DNA of 15,048 nucleotides from Candidatus Bathyarchaeota archaeon (GTDB lineage: Archaea; Thermoproteota; Bathyarchaeia; TCS64): contig DAOVEE010000023.1 in assembly GCA_030669135.1 (NCBI GenBank), positions 1 through 15,048 on the forward strand, read 5' to 3'. Both the position numbers and the translations under genes were made by a program. Shown here one piece after another: positions 7,159-14,151 of the stretch (positions are counted from its first letter, which is position 1; every line of letters starts with the position of its first letter). The notes under the pieces are model-generated. The model did no database searches. It was not told the origin of the DNA and was given only the letters and a program-made list of their open reading frames with translations.

Positions 7159-8475
7159 TTAGGGAAGTTTCTCGTGCCAGTCATCGTAATATTTCTTTAT
7201 CTCACCCCGCAGTTTTTCGGGTATCTCCCGCTCGAAGGGGAACGCCGCTGCCTCGGAGACGTAGCGGGTCATCCATGTCTCGATGAACCTACCCTGAAGC
7301 TCCAAGGCGTCGGGGCTCAGGTACTCGATGGTGTCCTCGACGCTGTGCATCATGATGTCGATGCCGCTGCGCCTGCTGAAGGAGACGCTCGGGATGCCCA
7401 CGGCGGATAGCGGCGTGCCGTCGCTGCTGTACACGCCCTCCTTCACCTCGAACACGGTGCCAGTCTCCCTGCTCAGCAGCTTGACCGAGTTGGTCAGCAT
7501 TGGGGTGCCGAGGACCATCGCCGCGTTGGTGCCTATCATGGCTCCGTGGACGTCAAGGTTGACACATAGTCTATGTAGGTCCAGCTCGGTCTCAGTTTCC
7601 TCGTCCTTCTCCTTGGCCTCCTTGTCGGCTTTCTTCAGATTCTTGGCGTAGAGGTTGCTGCCGTCCAGACCCATCTCCTCGCTGCCCCAAGCCACGAACC
7701 TGAGGGTCCGTCTGCTTCCCTTCTCCTTGAAGACCCGGGCCAGCTCCATGGTCATCGCGATTCCGCCGGCGTTGTCGCTGGCTCCCCTAACGCCTGGCAC
7801 GGAGTCGTAGTGTCCGCCGACAACGACGATCTCCTCGGGTCTGGTGGAGCCCGGGAGCTCCGCTACCACGTTCTGGGTCTTCTTTGTGCCTCTCTCCGCC
7901 TCGACGACGATCCTAGCCTTTTTGGCGCCCTTCTTCAGTAGCCTGAGGCCGTCCTCGAAGCTTACGCGTACGGAGGGGAAGTTCCCGTAGTCCTTGCCCT
8001 GCGGGAAGTTGCCCCAGAAATGCTTGGTCAGCACACGCGGGTAGCGCTCGATGAATATGAACCCCATGGGCTTTCGCTTGGCAATAAGCTCTAGGTTCTT
8101 CCGCTTCACGGCGTTTGTTACAACGATCTTACCCTCTATCTCAGGGGTGAGGTACTCCTCATCGGTTGTCTCGATGCGGATAAGCTCGCCCTCTACGCCC
8201 TCGGGGCCGGATACGCCGATCATGGACATGCCCTCACACTCGACTGCCTCGGTGTACGGCTCCAGTATCTCCAGCCTCTGAGCCGTCGTGCGGCCCGTCT
8301 TTATCTCGAACCCCTGCCGCCAGGTCTTCAAGCCCAGCTTCTTGAACTCGGACTCTATGTATTCGGCTGCGAGCCGGTCTTCCTTGTAGCCTCCCTGCCT
8401 TGGCCCGATCTCGACGGCCAGCTTCTCGATGTGCTTGAACGCTTTCTCTCCGCTGAATAATGTAGACATGGGCAT
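7159..8475 (-). CDS. M28-family zinc aminopeptidase, cytoplasmic
   Basis: A 438-residue metallopeptidase. The two-zinc site is complete: His222 (GGHYDSV), Asp234 (ASDNAGG), catalytic and ligand Glu266/Glu267 (WGSEEMGLDGS), Asp308 (NLDVHG) and His377 (MMHSVEDT). Residues about 85-200 form the protease-associated-type insertion that M28 exopeptidases use near the active-site entrance. There is no signal peptide or membrane segment, so it should act in the cytoplasm, releasing N-terminal residues from peptides. Between Glu267 and Asp308 there is a strongly charged stretch at 281-300 (KKADKEAKEKDEETETELDL), longer than usual for the family. ATG 8475 is used; a second ATG two codons on is equally possible. 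The gene begins 28 bases after the stop of the membrane-ATPase gene, and no TATA box is evident in that gap, so the two are probably co-transcribed. Confidence 0.92.
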   Translation of the reverse strand: MPMSTLFSGEKAFKHIEKLAVEIGPRQGGYKEDRLAAEYIESEFKKLGLKTWRQGFEIKTGRTTAQRLEILEPYTEAVECEGMSMIGVSGPEGVEGELIRIETTDEEYLTPEIEGKIVVTNAVKRKNLELIAKRKPMGFIFIERYPRVLTKHFWGNFPQGKDYGNFPSVRVSFEDGLRLLKKGAKKARIVVEAERGTKKTQNVVAELPGSTRPEEIVVVGGHYDSVPGVRGASDNAGGIAMTMELARVFKEKGSRRTLRFVAWGSEEMGLDGSNLYAKNLKKADKEAKEKDEETETELDLHRLCVNLDVHGAMIGTNAAMVLGTPMLTNSVKLLSRETGTVFEVKEGVYSSDGTPLSAVGIPSVSFSRRSGIDIMMHSVEDTIEYLSPDALELQGRFIETWMTRYVSEAAAFPFEREIPEKLRGEIKKYYDDWHEKLP

Positions 8476-8503
8476 TGGTTGCCTGTTTGGGTGAAAAAAT
8501 TTG

Positions 8504-10411
8504 CTATACAGCGGTCTTGGTGGCGCCGCCGTGATGAGTGAGCCTGGCCCGAACCTCGACTATGAGGAGCTGATCTGGGCCCATGTTCGACCTGTCCGCC
8601 CGTATTATCGCCTGCCCCGTGTTCAGGTGGTGGGGCTGAACCGTGGTCCCGTTGACTACCTGCTTGAGGATGGTGCTGCTGATGACATCGGATTTATGGA
8701 ATATCTTGATGTCGCTGCCCTTGATTATTTTGGCGTCCACGTCCTCGGGGAAGTGGGTGTCCAGCATGAGCCACGTCCCGGCGTGCCGCTTCTTACGGAT
8801 CAGGTAGTTGATGTAGTCCGTGAAATCCTTGCTCAGACCCTTCCTGAGGTAGTCGTGGGCCTCGTTGATGACGAAGACGAACTGCTCCCGGGCGGTTTTC
8901 TCGTTGTTTATGAGAGAGCTTATCATCAGGATCATTACGCTGAAGACGTCGTCGGGCTCCATCATGATCTTGCGTAGGTCGAAGACGTTTACGCCGCCTA
9001 TTATGAGGTCGTTCATGAAGTCCCCGGCGACCAGGTAGTCCTCCAGCGTTTCGAGCCGCATCATGGCGAAGCCTTTCTGGTTAGGGTTCAGGTCGCTGGC
9101 CTCTACCTCGCGCCGAATCGTGTTAAGCCCGAAGTCCCTGTCGTACTGGGTCTTCTTGATTATCTGGAATATCTTCTTCACGTACATGGAGCCGCTCTTC
9201 TTTCCGAGGCTCAGCACGTGGGGCCAGTCCTCGGCTGTGAGCCTGGTCGGGTTGATGCCGATGGGGTATACCTTTGTATTGTAGTCTTTCTCGAATTTCC
9301 TGCGCTCGTTCTTGTACACGAAGGGATCAACGAATATCCTGAAGCCTCTCCTGTCGATCACCCGTCTAGGCTCCACACCGTAGCCCTCTCGGAGAGCCGC
9401 AGCCTCCTCCGGGTTCCTGTTGGCGTCGACGATGCTCCAGAACTCACTTCTGAGGTCGTCCCGTGGCTTGTGGAATACGATTATGGTGGCGGGCTTCCTC
9501 ACCTGGCTGATGCCCGTTATCGACTTGGATAAAAGCATCTCGCTGATTACGCCGATGGTGTATCCCTTACCGCTGCCCTGCTTCCCGCAGACGAAAACGA
9601 TGTGGGGCTCGTTCAGGTCGACCGCCACGAGCTCCCCGGATGCCTTCCCCACCAGCCCCCACTGCTCGGGGAGCCTGTCGCAGCCAAGAAATATGTCTGG
9701 TTGGACCTCGTTCCTTACCCATGGCCCCGTTTCTGGCTCATCTTGGATGGCGGCCAACTGGTATGTCTCCTCATCTGGTACCGGATCATCAGCTGGTTCA
9801 GGTATATCGAAGAAGAGAACGGGCTCCTCCTCATAGCCGCCGGTCTCCATGCCTGGCTCTATAAAGGGCTCCAGCATGGGCTCCCCCTCTGTGGGAGTCG
9901 CCTCGACCGACTTACCGTTCCTAACCCAGACCATGAGAGTGACTCTTAGGAGGTACACGATTACGGCCAACGGAAACGAGATCAGGCACACGTTGAAGAT
10001 GGTCCCGTAGCTCACGAGGCCCTGCAACGGGTTCCACTGCCAAGGGTAGATCAGGCTCATATCGCTGTATAGGAACGAGTCCAGTAACACGTGGCCCCAG
10101 ACGCCGATAAGTGACGCTGCCAAGTACCCCCGCACGTCTTCACTTTGAGGGAGCCTCAGCCTCTCCATGTACCGCGATGTGAACCTTCTCATTAGGTACA
10201 TGAACACGGCTACGGCTACGCCGATGGGCGTGCTCACCGTTAGACTGTGATACGTGCCGTGAAGAGGCTGGGGGAGACTCAGCAGGATGACTAGAAGAGG
10301 CTCAAGGTCGATGACTATGGATGCCACTAGCAGAGTAGGGGTGTCCAGCAGCGGGTAAACTAGTAGGGCTACCAGGAGCGCTGGCCCTAAATGTAGGGCT
10401 GTAAACGGCAT
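8504..10411 (-). CDS. YdjM-like membrane hydrolase domain fused to HerA-type ATPase
   Basis: A 635-residue two-part protein in one unbroken frame. Residues 1-160 are a multi-pass membrane domain starting MPFTALHLGP, with polar residues arranged as in YdjM/DUF457-type putative metal-dependent membrane hydrolases: His7, Asp35 (IDLEP), His51/His55 (HGTYHS), His107/Asp111 (GHVLLDS). Residues about 165-245 are a Glu/Pro-rich acidic linker. Residues about 260-620 are a HerA/DUF87-type P-loop ATPase with Walker A GKQGSGKGYTIG (276-287) and Walker B FVFVINEAHDYL (511-522). The family suggests a ring ATPase held at the membrane; substrate, whether DNA or protein, is unknown. ATG 10411 is chosen over an upstream TTG (10432) because it matches the family N-terminus and a TATA box 22-33 bases upstream implies a leaderless message. 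The M28 peptidase follows 28 bases downstream. Confidence 0.85.
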   Translation of the reverse strand: MPFTALHLGPALLVALLVYPLLDTPTLLVASIVIDLEPLLVILLSLPQPLHGTYHSLTVSTPIGVAVAVFMYLMRRFTSRYMERLRLPQSEDVRGYLAASLIGVWGHVLLDSFLYSDMSLIYPWQWNPLQGLVSYGTIFNVCLISFPLAVIVYLLRVTLMVWVRNGKSVEATPTEGEPMLEPFIEPGMETGGYEEEPVLFFDIPEPADDPVPDEETYQLAAIQDEPETGPWVRNEVQPDIFLGCDRLPEQWGLVGKASGELVAVDLNEPHIVFVCGKQGSGKGYTIGVISEMLLSKSITGISQVRKPATIIVFHKPRDDLRSEFWSIVDANRNPEEAAALREGYGVEPRRVIDRRGFRIFVDPFVYKNERRKFEKDYNTKVYPIGINPTRLTAEDWPHVLSLGKKSGSMYVKKIFQIIKKTQYDRDFGLNTIRREVEASDLNPNQKGFAMMRLETLEDYLVAGDFMNDLIIGGVNVFDLRKIMMEPDDVFSVMILMISSLINNEKTAREQFVFVINEAHDYLRKGLSKDFTDYINYLIRKKRHAGTWLMLDTHFPEDVDAKIIKGSDIKIFHKSDVISSTILKQVVNGTTVQPHHLNTGQAIIRADRSNMGPDQLLIVEVRARLTHHGGATKTAV

Positions 10412-10432
10412 CCAACCCAAAATAAGGGACAA

Positions 10433-10444
10433 CCAATATAAAAG
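10433..10444 (-). promoter_or_regulatory. TATA-like promoter of the membrane-ATPase gene
   Basis: Minus-strand CTTTTATATTGG lies 22-33 bases before ATG 10411, which places the transcript start at or next to the ATG. It occupies the 49-base gap after the gltA stop, so the ATPase gene has its own promoter and is not simply the tail of the sudB-gltA operon. Confidence 0.5.
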
Positions 10445-10450
10445 GTGAGG

Positions 10451-10455
10451 AAAAA
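10451..10455 (-). terminator. Short oligo-T after gltA
   Basis: Five T on the minus strand follow the gltA TAG stop by six bases, just before the promoter of the next gene. Archaeal polymerases can stop at such tracts, though five is short, so some readthrough is likely. Confidence 0.3.
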
Positions 10456-10460
10456 CTGAG

Positions 10461-11846
10461 CTACCTTCTCAGGTAACCGTCTATTGCGGCGGCCGCTTTC
10501 TTGCCGGCGCCCATGGCGCTGATTACCGTGGCGGCCCCAGTGGCCACGTCCCCGCCTGTGTAGACGCCCTCGATGGTCGTCTCCATGGTTTCCTCGTCGT
10601 GGATTATGGTCCCCCACCGCGTAACCTCGAGTCCCTCAGTCGTCTGTTGTATTATCGGGTTAGGGCTCTGACCGATGGCGATCACGACTGTATCGATCGG
10701 TAGCTTCCACTCGGAGCCGGGTATGGGCTCTGGCCTCCTACGGCCTGACTCGTCCGGCTCACCCAGCTGCATCCGGATGAGCTCCATCTCCTTGACGTTG
10801 CCGCGGCCGTCGTCGATGAACCTGACCGGGTTGTTGAGCAGAGTGAAGACTATTCCCTCCTCCTCGGCGTTCTCCACTTCCTCGTGGCGCGCCGGGAGCT
10901 CGCCCATGCCCCTACGGTAGATGATGTACACCTTCTCGGCGCCCAGCCTCAGGGAGCACCTAGCCGCGTCCATGGCGACGTTGCCGCCGCCGATGACCGC
11001 TACCCTGTTGCCGATGTTGATGGGTGTGTCGTACTCGGGGAACCTGTAAGCCTTCATGAGGTTGGTTCTTATGAGGAACTCGTTGGCGCTGTAGATGCCG
11101 CTCAGGTTCTCCCCTGGGAGTCGCAGGAACCGTGGTAGGCCTGCGCCGCTGCCGATGAACAAAGCGTCGAAGCGTCCGCCCAGCAGTTCCCCGACGGTGT
11201 AAAGCTTCCCTATCATGCTGTCAAGATGGATCTTGACGCCCAGTTTCTTGATGTACTCAACCTCCGCCTGCACGATCTCTTTGGGTAGACGGAACTGGGG
11301 AATACCGTACATCAGCACGCCACCAGCCGTGTGCAGGGCCTCGAATATCTCCACCTCGTGCCCCATCTTCACCGACTCGGCCGCGGCCGTGAGGCCCGCC
11401 GGCCCCGCGCCTATCACCCCGACCTTGAAGCCGGTTGGCTCCGGCGGCTCAGGTATCTCGATGTCCTTCTCGCGTTCGAAGTCGGCTACGAAGCGTTCAA
11501 GTCGTCCGATCTCGATTGGCTGGCCTCTGATGCCCAGCACGCAGAACTTCTGGCACTGGTCCTCTTGGGGACACACCCTGCCGCATATTGCGGGCAGGGC
11601 GTTGGTCTCCTTGACCTTCCAGGCGGCCTCAATGAACTTACCTTCCTTTACCAGCTGAATGAAACCAGGGATGTCAATGTTGACTGGGCAGCCCTTGATG
11701 CACTGAGGGTTCTTGCAGTTGAGACACCGCTGCGCCTCCTCGACAGCCATCTCGCTTGTGTAGCCCCTAGCAACCTCGAAGAAGTTATGTATTCTATCCT
11801 CCGGTGCCTGCTTGGGCATCTCGATGGCGGGCTTGTCGAAGGCCAC
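10461..11846 (-). CDS. gltA: NADPH-dependent glutamate synthase-like flavoprotein (GltA/SudA/NfnL)
   Basis: A 461-residue FAD and iron-sulfur oxidoreductase, the large partner of the SudB protein encoded upstream. The N-terminal cluster-binding segment has Cys41/44/49/53 (CLNCKNPQCIKGCP) and Cys88/92/98/102 (CGRVCPQEDQCQKFC). The FAD loop is GVIGAGPAGL (143-152), and the second Rossmann loop, for NADPH, is VAVIGGGNVAMD (282-293). The C-terminal FAD motif GVYTGGDVATGAATVI is present. In characterised relatives the SudB/SudA pair transfers electrons between ferredoxin, NADH and NADPH (NfnAB, electron bifurcation) or reduces polysulfide; a true glutamate synthase role would need a large subunit, which is not seen here. 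The start is GTG 11846, directly after the sudB TAG stop and behind a strong GGGAGGT site, so translation is coupled. Confidence 0.93.
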   Translation of the reverse strand: MAFDKPAIEMPKQAPEDRIHNFFEVARGYTSEMAVEEAQRCLNCKNPQCIKGCPVNIDIPGFIQLVKEGKFIEAAWKVKETNALPAICGRVCPQEDQCQKFCVLGIRGQPIEIGRLERFVADFEREKDIEIPEPPEPTGFKVGVIGAGPAGLTAAAESVKMGHEVEIFEALHTAGGVLMYGIPQFRLPKEIVQAEVEYIKKLGVKIHLDSMIGKLYTVGELLGGRFDALFIGSGAGLPRFLRLPGENLSGIYSANEFLIRTNLMKAYRFPEYDTPINIGNRVAVIGGGNVAMDAARCSLRLGAEKVYIIYRRGMGELPARHEEVENAEEEGIVFTLLNNPVRFIDDGRGNVKEMELIRMQLGEPDESGRRRPEPIPGSEWKLPIDTVVIAIGQSPNPIIQQTTEGLEVTRWGTIIHDEETMETTIEGVYTGGDVATGAATVISAMGAGKKAAAAIDGYLRR

Positions 11847-12668
11847 CTAATCGACCTCCCTGTTGTGGACGACCATAGAGATTTTCTCTTGCGGGTTGTA
11901 GACCCTCATTCGCATTATGAGTTCGTCGAAGTCCACTTGGTGGCCGTCGAACTCGGGTCCGTCTACGCAGCTGAACCGGGTGTCCCCTGCCACGGTTACC
12001 CTGCACGCGCCGCACATACCCATCCCGTCGACCATTATGGGGAAGAGGTTTACGTTTGTGGGTATGCCGTATGGCTTGGTCTTGTCGCTGAGGTTCTTCT
12101 GGAGGCTCGTGGGCCCAATGGTGAACACATGGTCAAACTCTTCCCTCTCCAGAAGCTCGTCAACCATGCCCATGCCTTTATGGCCGTAGGAGCCGTCGTC
12201 GGTGCAGATGTACGCCTCGTCTGCGATGGCCTTGACCTCTTCTTCTAGCATCACATGGTCCTTGTTTCGGAAGCCGAAGACCGCGACTACTTGGTTCCCC
12301 GCTTTCTTGAACCACTCTATCTGGTAGAGTAGGGCGGCTACGAAGACGCCTCCCCCGACGCACAGTATCTTCCCATAGTTCATTATCTTGGTGGCGTTCC
12401 CGAGGGGCCCGGCGAAGTTCAGTATCTCCTCTCCCTCTTCCAGCATGCCTAGCTCAGTCGAGGATTTGCCGACCTCCGCGAAGTAGATGGTCACGGTCCC
12501 AGCTTCGGGGTCTGTGCCGGCGATAGTCATCGGGATACGTTCACCGGTCTCCTTGTATCTGATAATGACAAACTGCCCTGGCTCCGCCTTGTGGGCAACG
12601 GCTGGTGCGTGGACCTCGAACATCTTTACGTTTGGCGTAAGCTCCTTCTTGGACACTATCTTATACAT
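11847..12668 (-). CDS. sudB: SudB/NfnA-type FAD and 2Fe-2S reductase subunit
   Basis: A 273-residue member of the ferredoxin-NADP reductase-like group that includes PyrK/dihydroorotate dehydrogenase electron-transfer subunits. The FAD-binding barrel carries ERIPMTIAG (43-51) and the NAD(P)-binding domain has ILCVGGGVFVAALLY (101-115). The C-terminal cluster segment is DGMGMCGACRV with a further Cys in FSCVDGPEFDGH, so the likely 2Fe-2S ligands are Asp214, Cys219, Cys222 and Cys234; the archaeal sulfide dehydrogenase family uses this Asp plus three Cys set. It pairs with GltA, encoded immediately downstream, to move electrons among ferredoxin and nicotinamides in the cytoplasm. ATG 12668 has GGTGA four bases upstream. 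The stop TAG is immediately followed by the gltA GTG. Confidence 0.93.
   Translation of the reverse strand: MYKIVSKKELTPNVKMFEVHAPAVAHKAEPGQFVIIRYKETGERIPMTIAGTDPEAGTVTIYFAEVGKSSTELGMLEEGEEILNFAGPLGNATKIMNYGKILCVGGGVFVAALLYQIEWFKKAGNQVVAVFGFRNKDHVMLEEEVKAIADEAYICTDDGSYGHKGMGMVDELLEREEFDHVFTIGPTSLQKNLSDKTKPYGIPTNVNLFPIMVDGMGMCGACRVTVAGDTRFSCVDGPEFDGHQVDFDELIMRMRVYNPQEKISMVVHNREVD
11854..11860 (-). promoter_or_regulatory. Strong ribosome-binding site for gltA within the sudB end
   Basis: Minus-strand GGGAGGT lies in the last codons of sudB, seven bases before the gltA GTG. It decides in favour of the GTG at 11846 over the in-frame ATG nine codons later. Confidence 0.6.
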
Positions 12669-12711
12669 GTGTTCACCACTGTGAGCCGAATCTGAATAAG
12701 GAAGCCGTACC

Positions 12712-12722
12712 TATTAATAAAA
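12712..12722 (-). promoter_or_regulatory. TATA-like promoter of the sudB-gltA operon
   Basis: Minus-strand TTTATTAATAG lies about 44-54 bases before the sudB ATG. The predicted transcript starts near 12691 with a leader of about 20 bases carrying GGTGA. The remainder of the 142-base gap to the ferritin-like gene holds only AT-rich sequence and a CCCCTTTT tract at 12791-12798 that may end the upstream transcript. Confidence 0.45.
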
Positions 12723-12810
12723 TTGAGGTTCAGAGCTAGATAAAGTATCAACTTTAGGAAACCCGAACAGATATTTTATCGAAATAGCATAAAAGGGGCG
12801 AGTATAAAGT

Positions 12811-13275
12811 CTACGTCCAGAGACCTGGTACGTCGCCCCAGATGGCGTCCCACCAGTCGCCCTCGGTCACCGTCTCGCCCTTGACCAGTATCTCATGCAG
12901 AGTCTTCAGCAGCTTGTGGTGACGCCTCTCGTCCAGAAGTATAGCCTGCAGCAGCAGCTCCAGCTTCTCGTTCTCGACGACAGGCATCTTGGCCTCGAGC
13001 TGTTTGATCACCGCCTCCTCCATCTCGATGTGCCTCTCGACCACCTTCCTCTGGAGGTCCAGCTGCTCCTCGTTAAGCGCCGCGCTAGACGATGTGAGGA
13101 GAGCGATCGCTGATCGGTACATCTCCGCGTGCTTAGAGGAGTCGAGTGAAATACCTCTTAAGGCCGTTTTAACGGCCAGGTTGTCAATGTTGTCAAGAGC
13201 ATCTGACACCGACTGGACTATCTTGTTCTCCAGCTCTATCTGATTCTCGAAGAAGTTGATCAAATCATCCGACAT
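12811..13275 (-). CDS. Ferritin-like four-helix protein, probable di-iron
   Basis: A 154-residue all-helical protein of the ferritin-like kind. Helix 1 has ENQIELENKIV (E12-E16 region), helix 2 LDSSKHAEMY with Asp45 and His49, helix 3 ERHIEMEEAVI with Glu84 and Glu87, and helix 4 LLDERRHHKLL with an ExxH at Glu116/His119. The layout of carboxylates and histidines suggests a metal centre, most likely di-iron, with a role in iron handling or oxidative stress; the exact reaction cannot be inferred. The tail is Trp-rich (DWWDAIWGDVPGLW). ATG 13275 is chosen because it has a GGTTTC leader and a TATA box about 30-39 bases upstream; an in-frame GTG at 13377 would add an unconserved tail that runs into the neighbouring gene. 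The stop is TAG. Confidence 0.82.
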   Translation of the reverse strand: MSDDLINFFENQIELENKIVQSVSDALDNIDNLAVKTALRGISLDSSKHAEMYRSAIALLTSSSAALNEEQLDLQRKVVERHIEMEEAVIKQLEAKMPVVENEKLELLLQAILLDERRHHKLLKTLHEILVKGETVTEGDWWDAIWGDVPGLWT

Positions 13276-13304
13276 GAAACCACTATAAGAACAGAGAAAT
13301 GAGA

Positions 13305-13314
13305 GATTATAAAG
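13305..13314 (-). promoter_or_regulatory. TATA-like promoter of the ferritin-like gene
   Basis: Minus-strand CTTTATAATC lies 30-39 bases before ATG 13275, in the 49-base gap after the nitroreductase stop. The predicted leader is eight to ten bases, so this gene is transcribed independently of the interrupted gene upstream. Confidence 0.45.
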
Positions 13315-13324
13315 ATTGTAACGG

Positions 13325-14068
13325 TTAGCCCCGTTTCTTGCCAAGCACACCGACGTAGACGGCGAAATGTTCGACACCGTCTATCTGCAGAGCCTCGTTA
13401 AGGGCGTCGTCGTGGAACGCCGCAATAGCGCAGGCACCGCAGCCTATAGCCTCCGCCGCTAGGTACAGGTTCTGGCATACGTGGCCCGCGTCCAGGTGCA
13501 TGTACCTGTATCCCCTCTCGCCGTACCTCCACATCATCCTGTACGCTACCGCCGTCCAGATGAACGTGGCCGCCGACTGCATCACGAACCGCTGGTTGAA
13601 GCACGCCTGGGTAACCCTCTCCGCTGTCCCCGGGTCGGTGTCCACCTCCTAGATGCTGTGCTCCGTGGCCAGGAAACGGTATAGACCCCGCTTCAGTCCT
13701 TCAACCCTGTTCACGAGCACGTAAGTCTCGAAGCAGTGCCTGGCGCCGGCGCTGGGAACGGTGCGCAGCGTCGCCGGACGATCCGTTGCCTCCTTCACCC
13801 CTTGGGTGCACCAGAGCAGGTAACTTAGCTCCTTGAGGCTCAGCTGTTCCTCGCTATACGCCCTGACGCTCACACGGTTGTTAATAGCGTCCCAGAGGTC
13901 CACGGCTCGCCTCGGCGCCTCCCTGGGGTCCGGTAAACGATGCACGGGTTTATCCTTCACCGGAGGCAGCGCTAACGGTGGGTGTGGGAGACCCTTCACC
14001 TGGTCTGATTTGTCCAGATACTTGTACTTGGTCTTCTCCATGAACTCTTTACCTGTTCCTTTGACCAT
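13325..14068 (-). pseudogene. SagB-type nitroreductase interrupted by in-frame TAG
   Basis: A flavin (FMN) oxidoreductase of the SagB/nitroreductase superfamily, split in one reading frame. The first 139 codons (14068-13652) give the N-terminal part: LPHPPLALPPV, NRVSVRAYSEEQLSLKEL, LLWCTQGV, PSAGARHCFETYVLVNRV and GLYRF. A TAG at 13651-13649 is codon 140. The same frame then continues without a shift to a TAA at 13325 with the C-terminal family blocks: WRYGERGYRYMHLDAGHVCQNLYLAAEAIG and ACAIAAFHDDALNEAL (joined here as separate motifs). Total 247 codons, normal for the family. A GTG at 13645 could start the second half, but GGAGG lies too close to act as its ribosome site. Either a recent nonsense mutation, a sequencing error, or readthrough. 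ATG 14068 has AGGTGG upstream and a TATA-like box at 14113-14123. Confidence 0.8.
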
Positions 14069-14112
14069 TCATGTTCCACCTACAGAGACTATCGTAGAGA
14101 AAAGGGGGATGC

Positions 14113-14123
14113 GCTATTAAAGA
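14113..14123 (-). promoter_or_regulatory. TATA-like promoter of the nitroreductase gene
   Basis: Minus-strand TCTTTAATAGC lies about 45-55 bases before ATG 14068. The predicted leader is about 25 bases and contains AGGTGG at 14076-14081. Confidence 0.4.
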
Positions 14124-14151
14124 ATCTTAAAGAAAGAAGAGAAAGGGTTAT

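Noticed and set aside
6972..7286. 104-codon plus-strand ORF before and into the peptidase gene
   Set aside because: Its C-terminal part is antisense to the peptidase, its N-terminal part has no family features, and no ribosome site is evident.
8494..8499. T6 tract (minus strand) after the membrane-ATPase stop as a firm terminator
   Set aside because: The peptidase ATG follows within about 20 bases and no separate promoter is visible, so termination here would leave that gene unexpressed.
8501..8977. 158-codon plus-strand ORF opposite the HerA-type domain
   Set aside because: It is antisense to conserved ATPase sequence, with no recognisable motif or promoter.
11331..12248. 305-codon plus-strand ORF opposite gltA and sudB
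   Set aside because: It is antisense to two well-conserved iron-sulfur flavoproteins, has low-complexity Leu/Val/His-rich composition and no family signature; a shadow of GC-rich coding sequence.
13276..13377. 34-codon N-terminal extension of the ferritin-like protein
   Set aside because: It runs over the promoter and into the nitroreductase 3' end, and ATG 13275 has a better leader and promoter spacing.
13649..13651. Pyrrolysine as the default explanation of the in-frame TAG
   Set aside because: TAG ends about six of the fifteen genes in the window, more than expected where TAG is decoded. No pyl genes are in the window, so it is kept only as one possibility.
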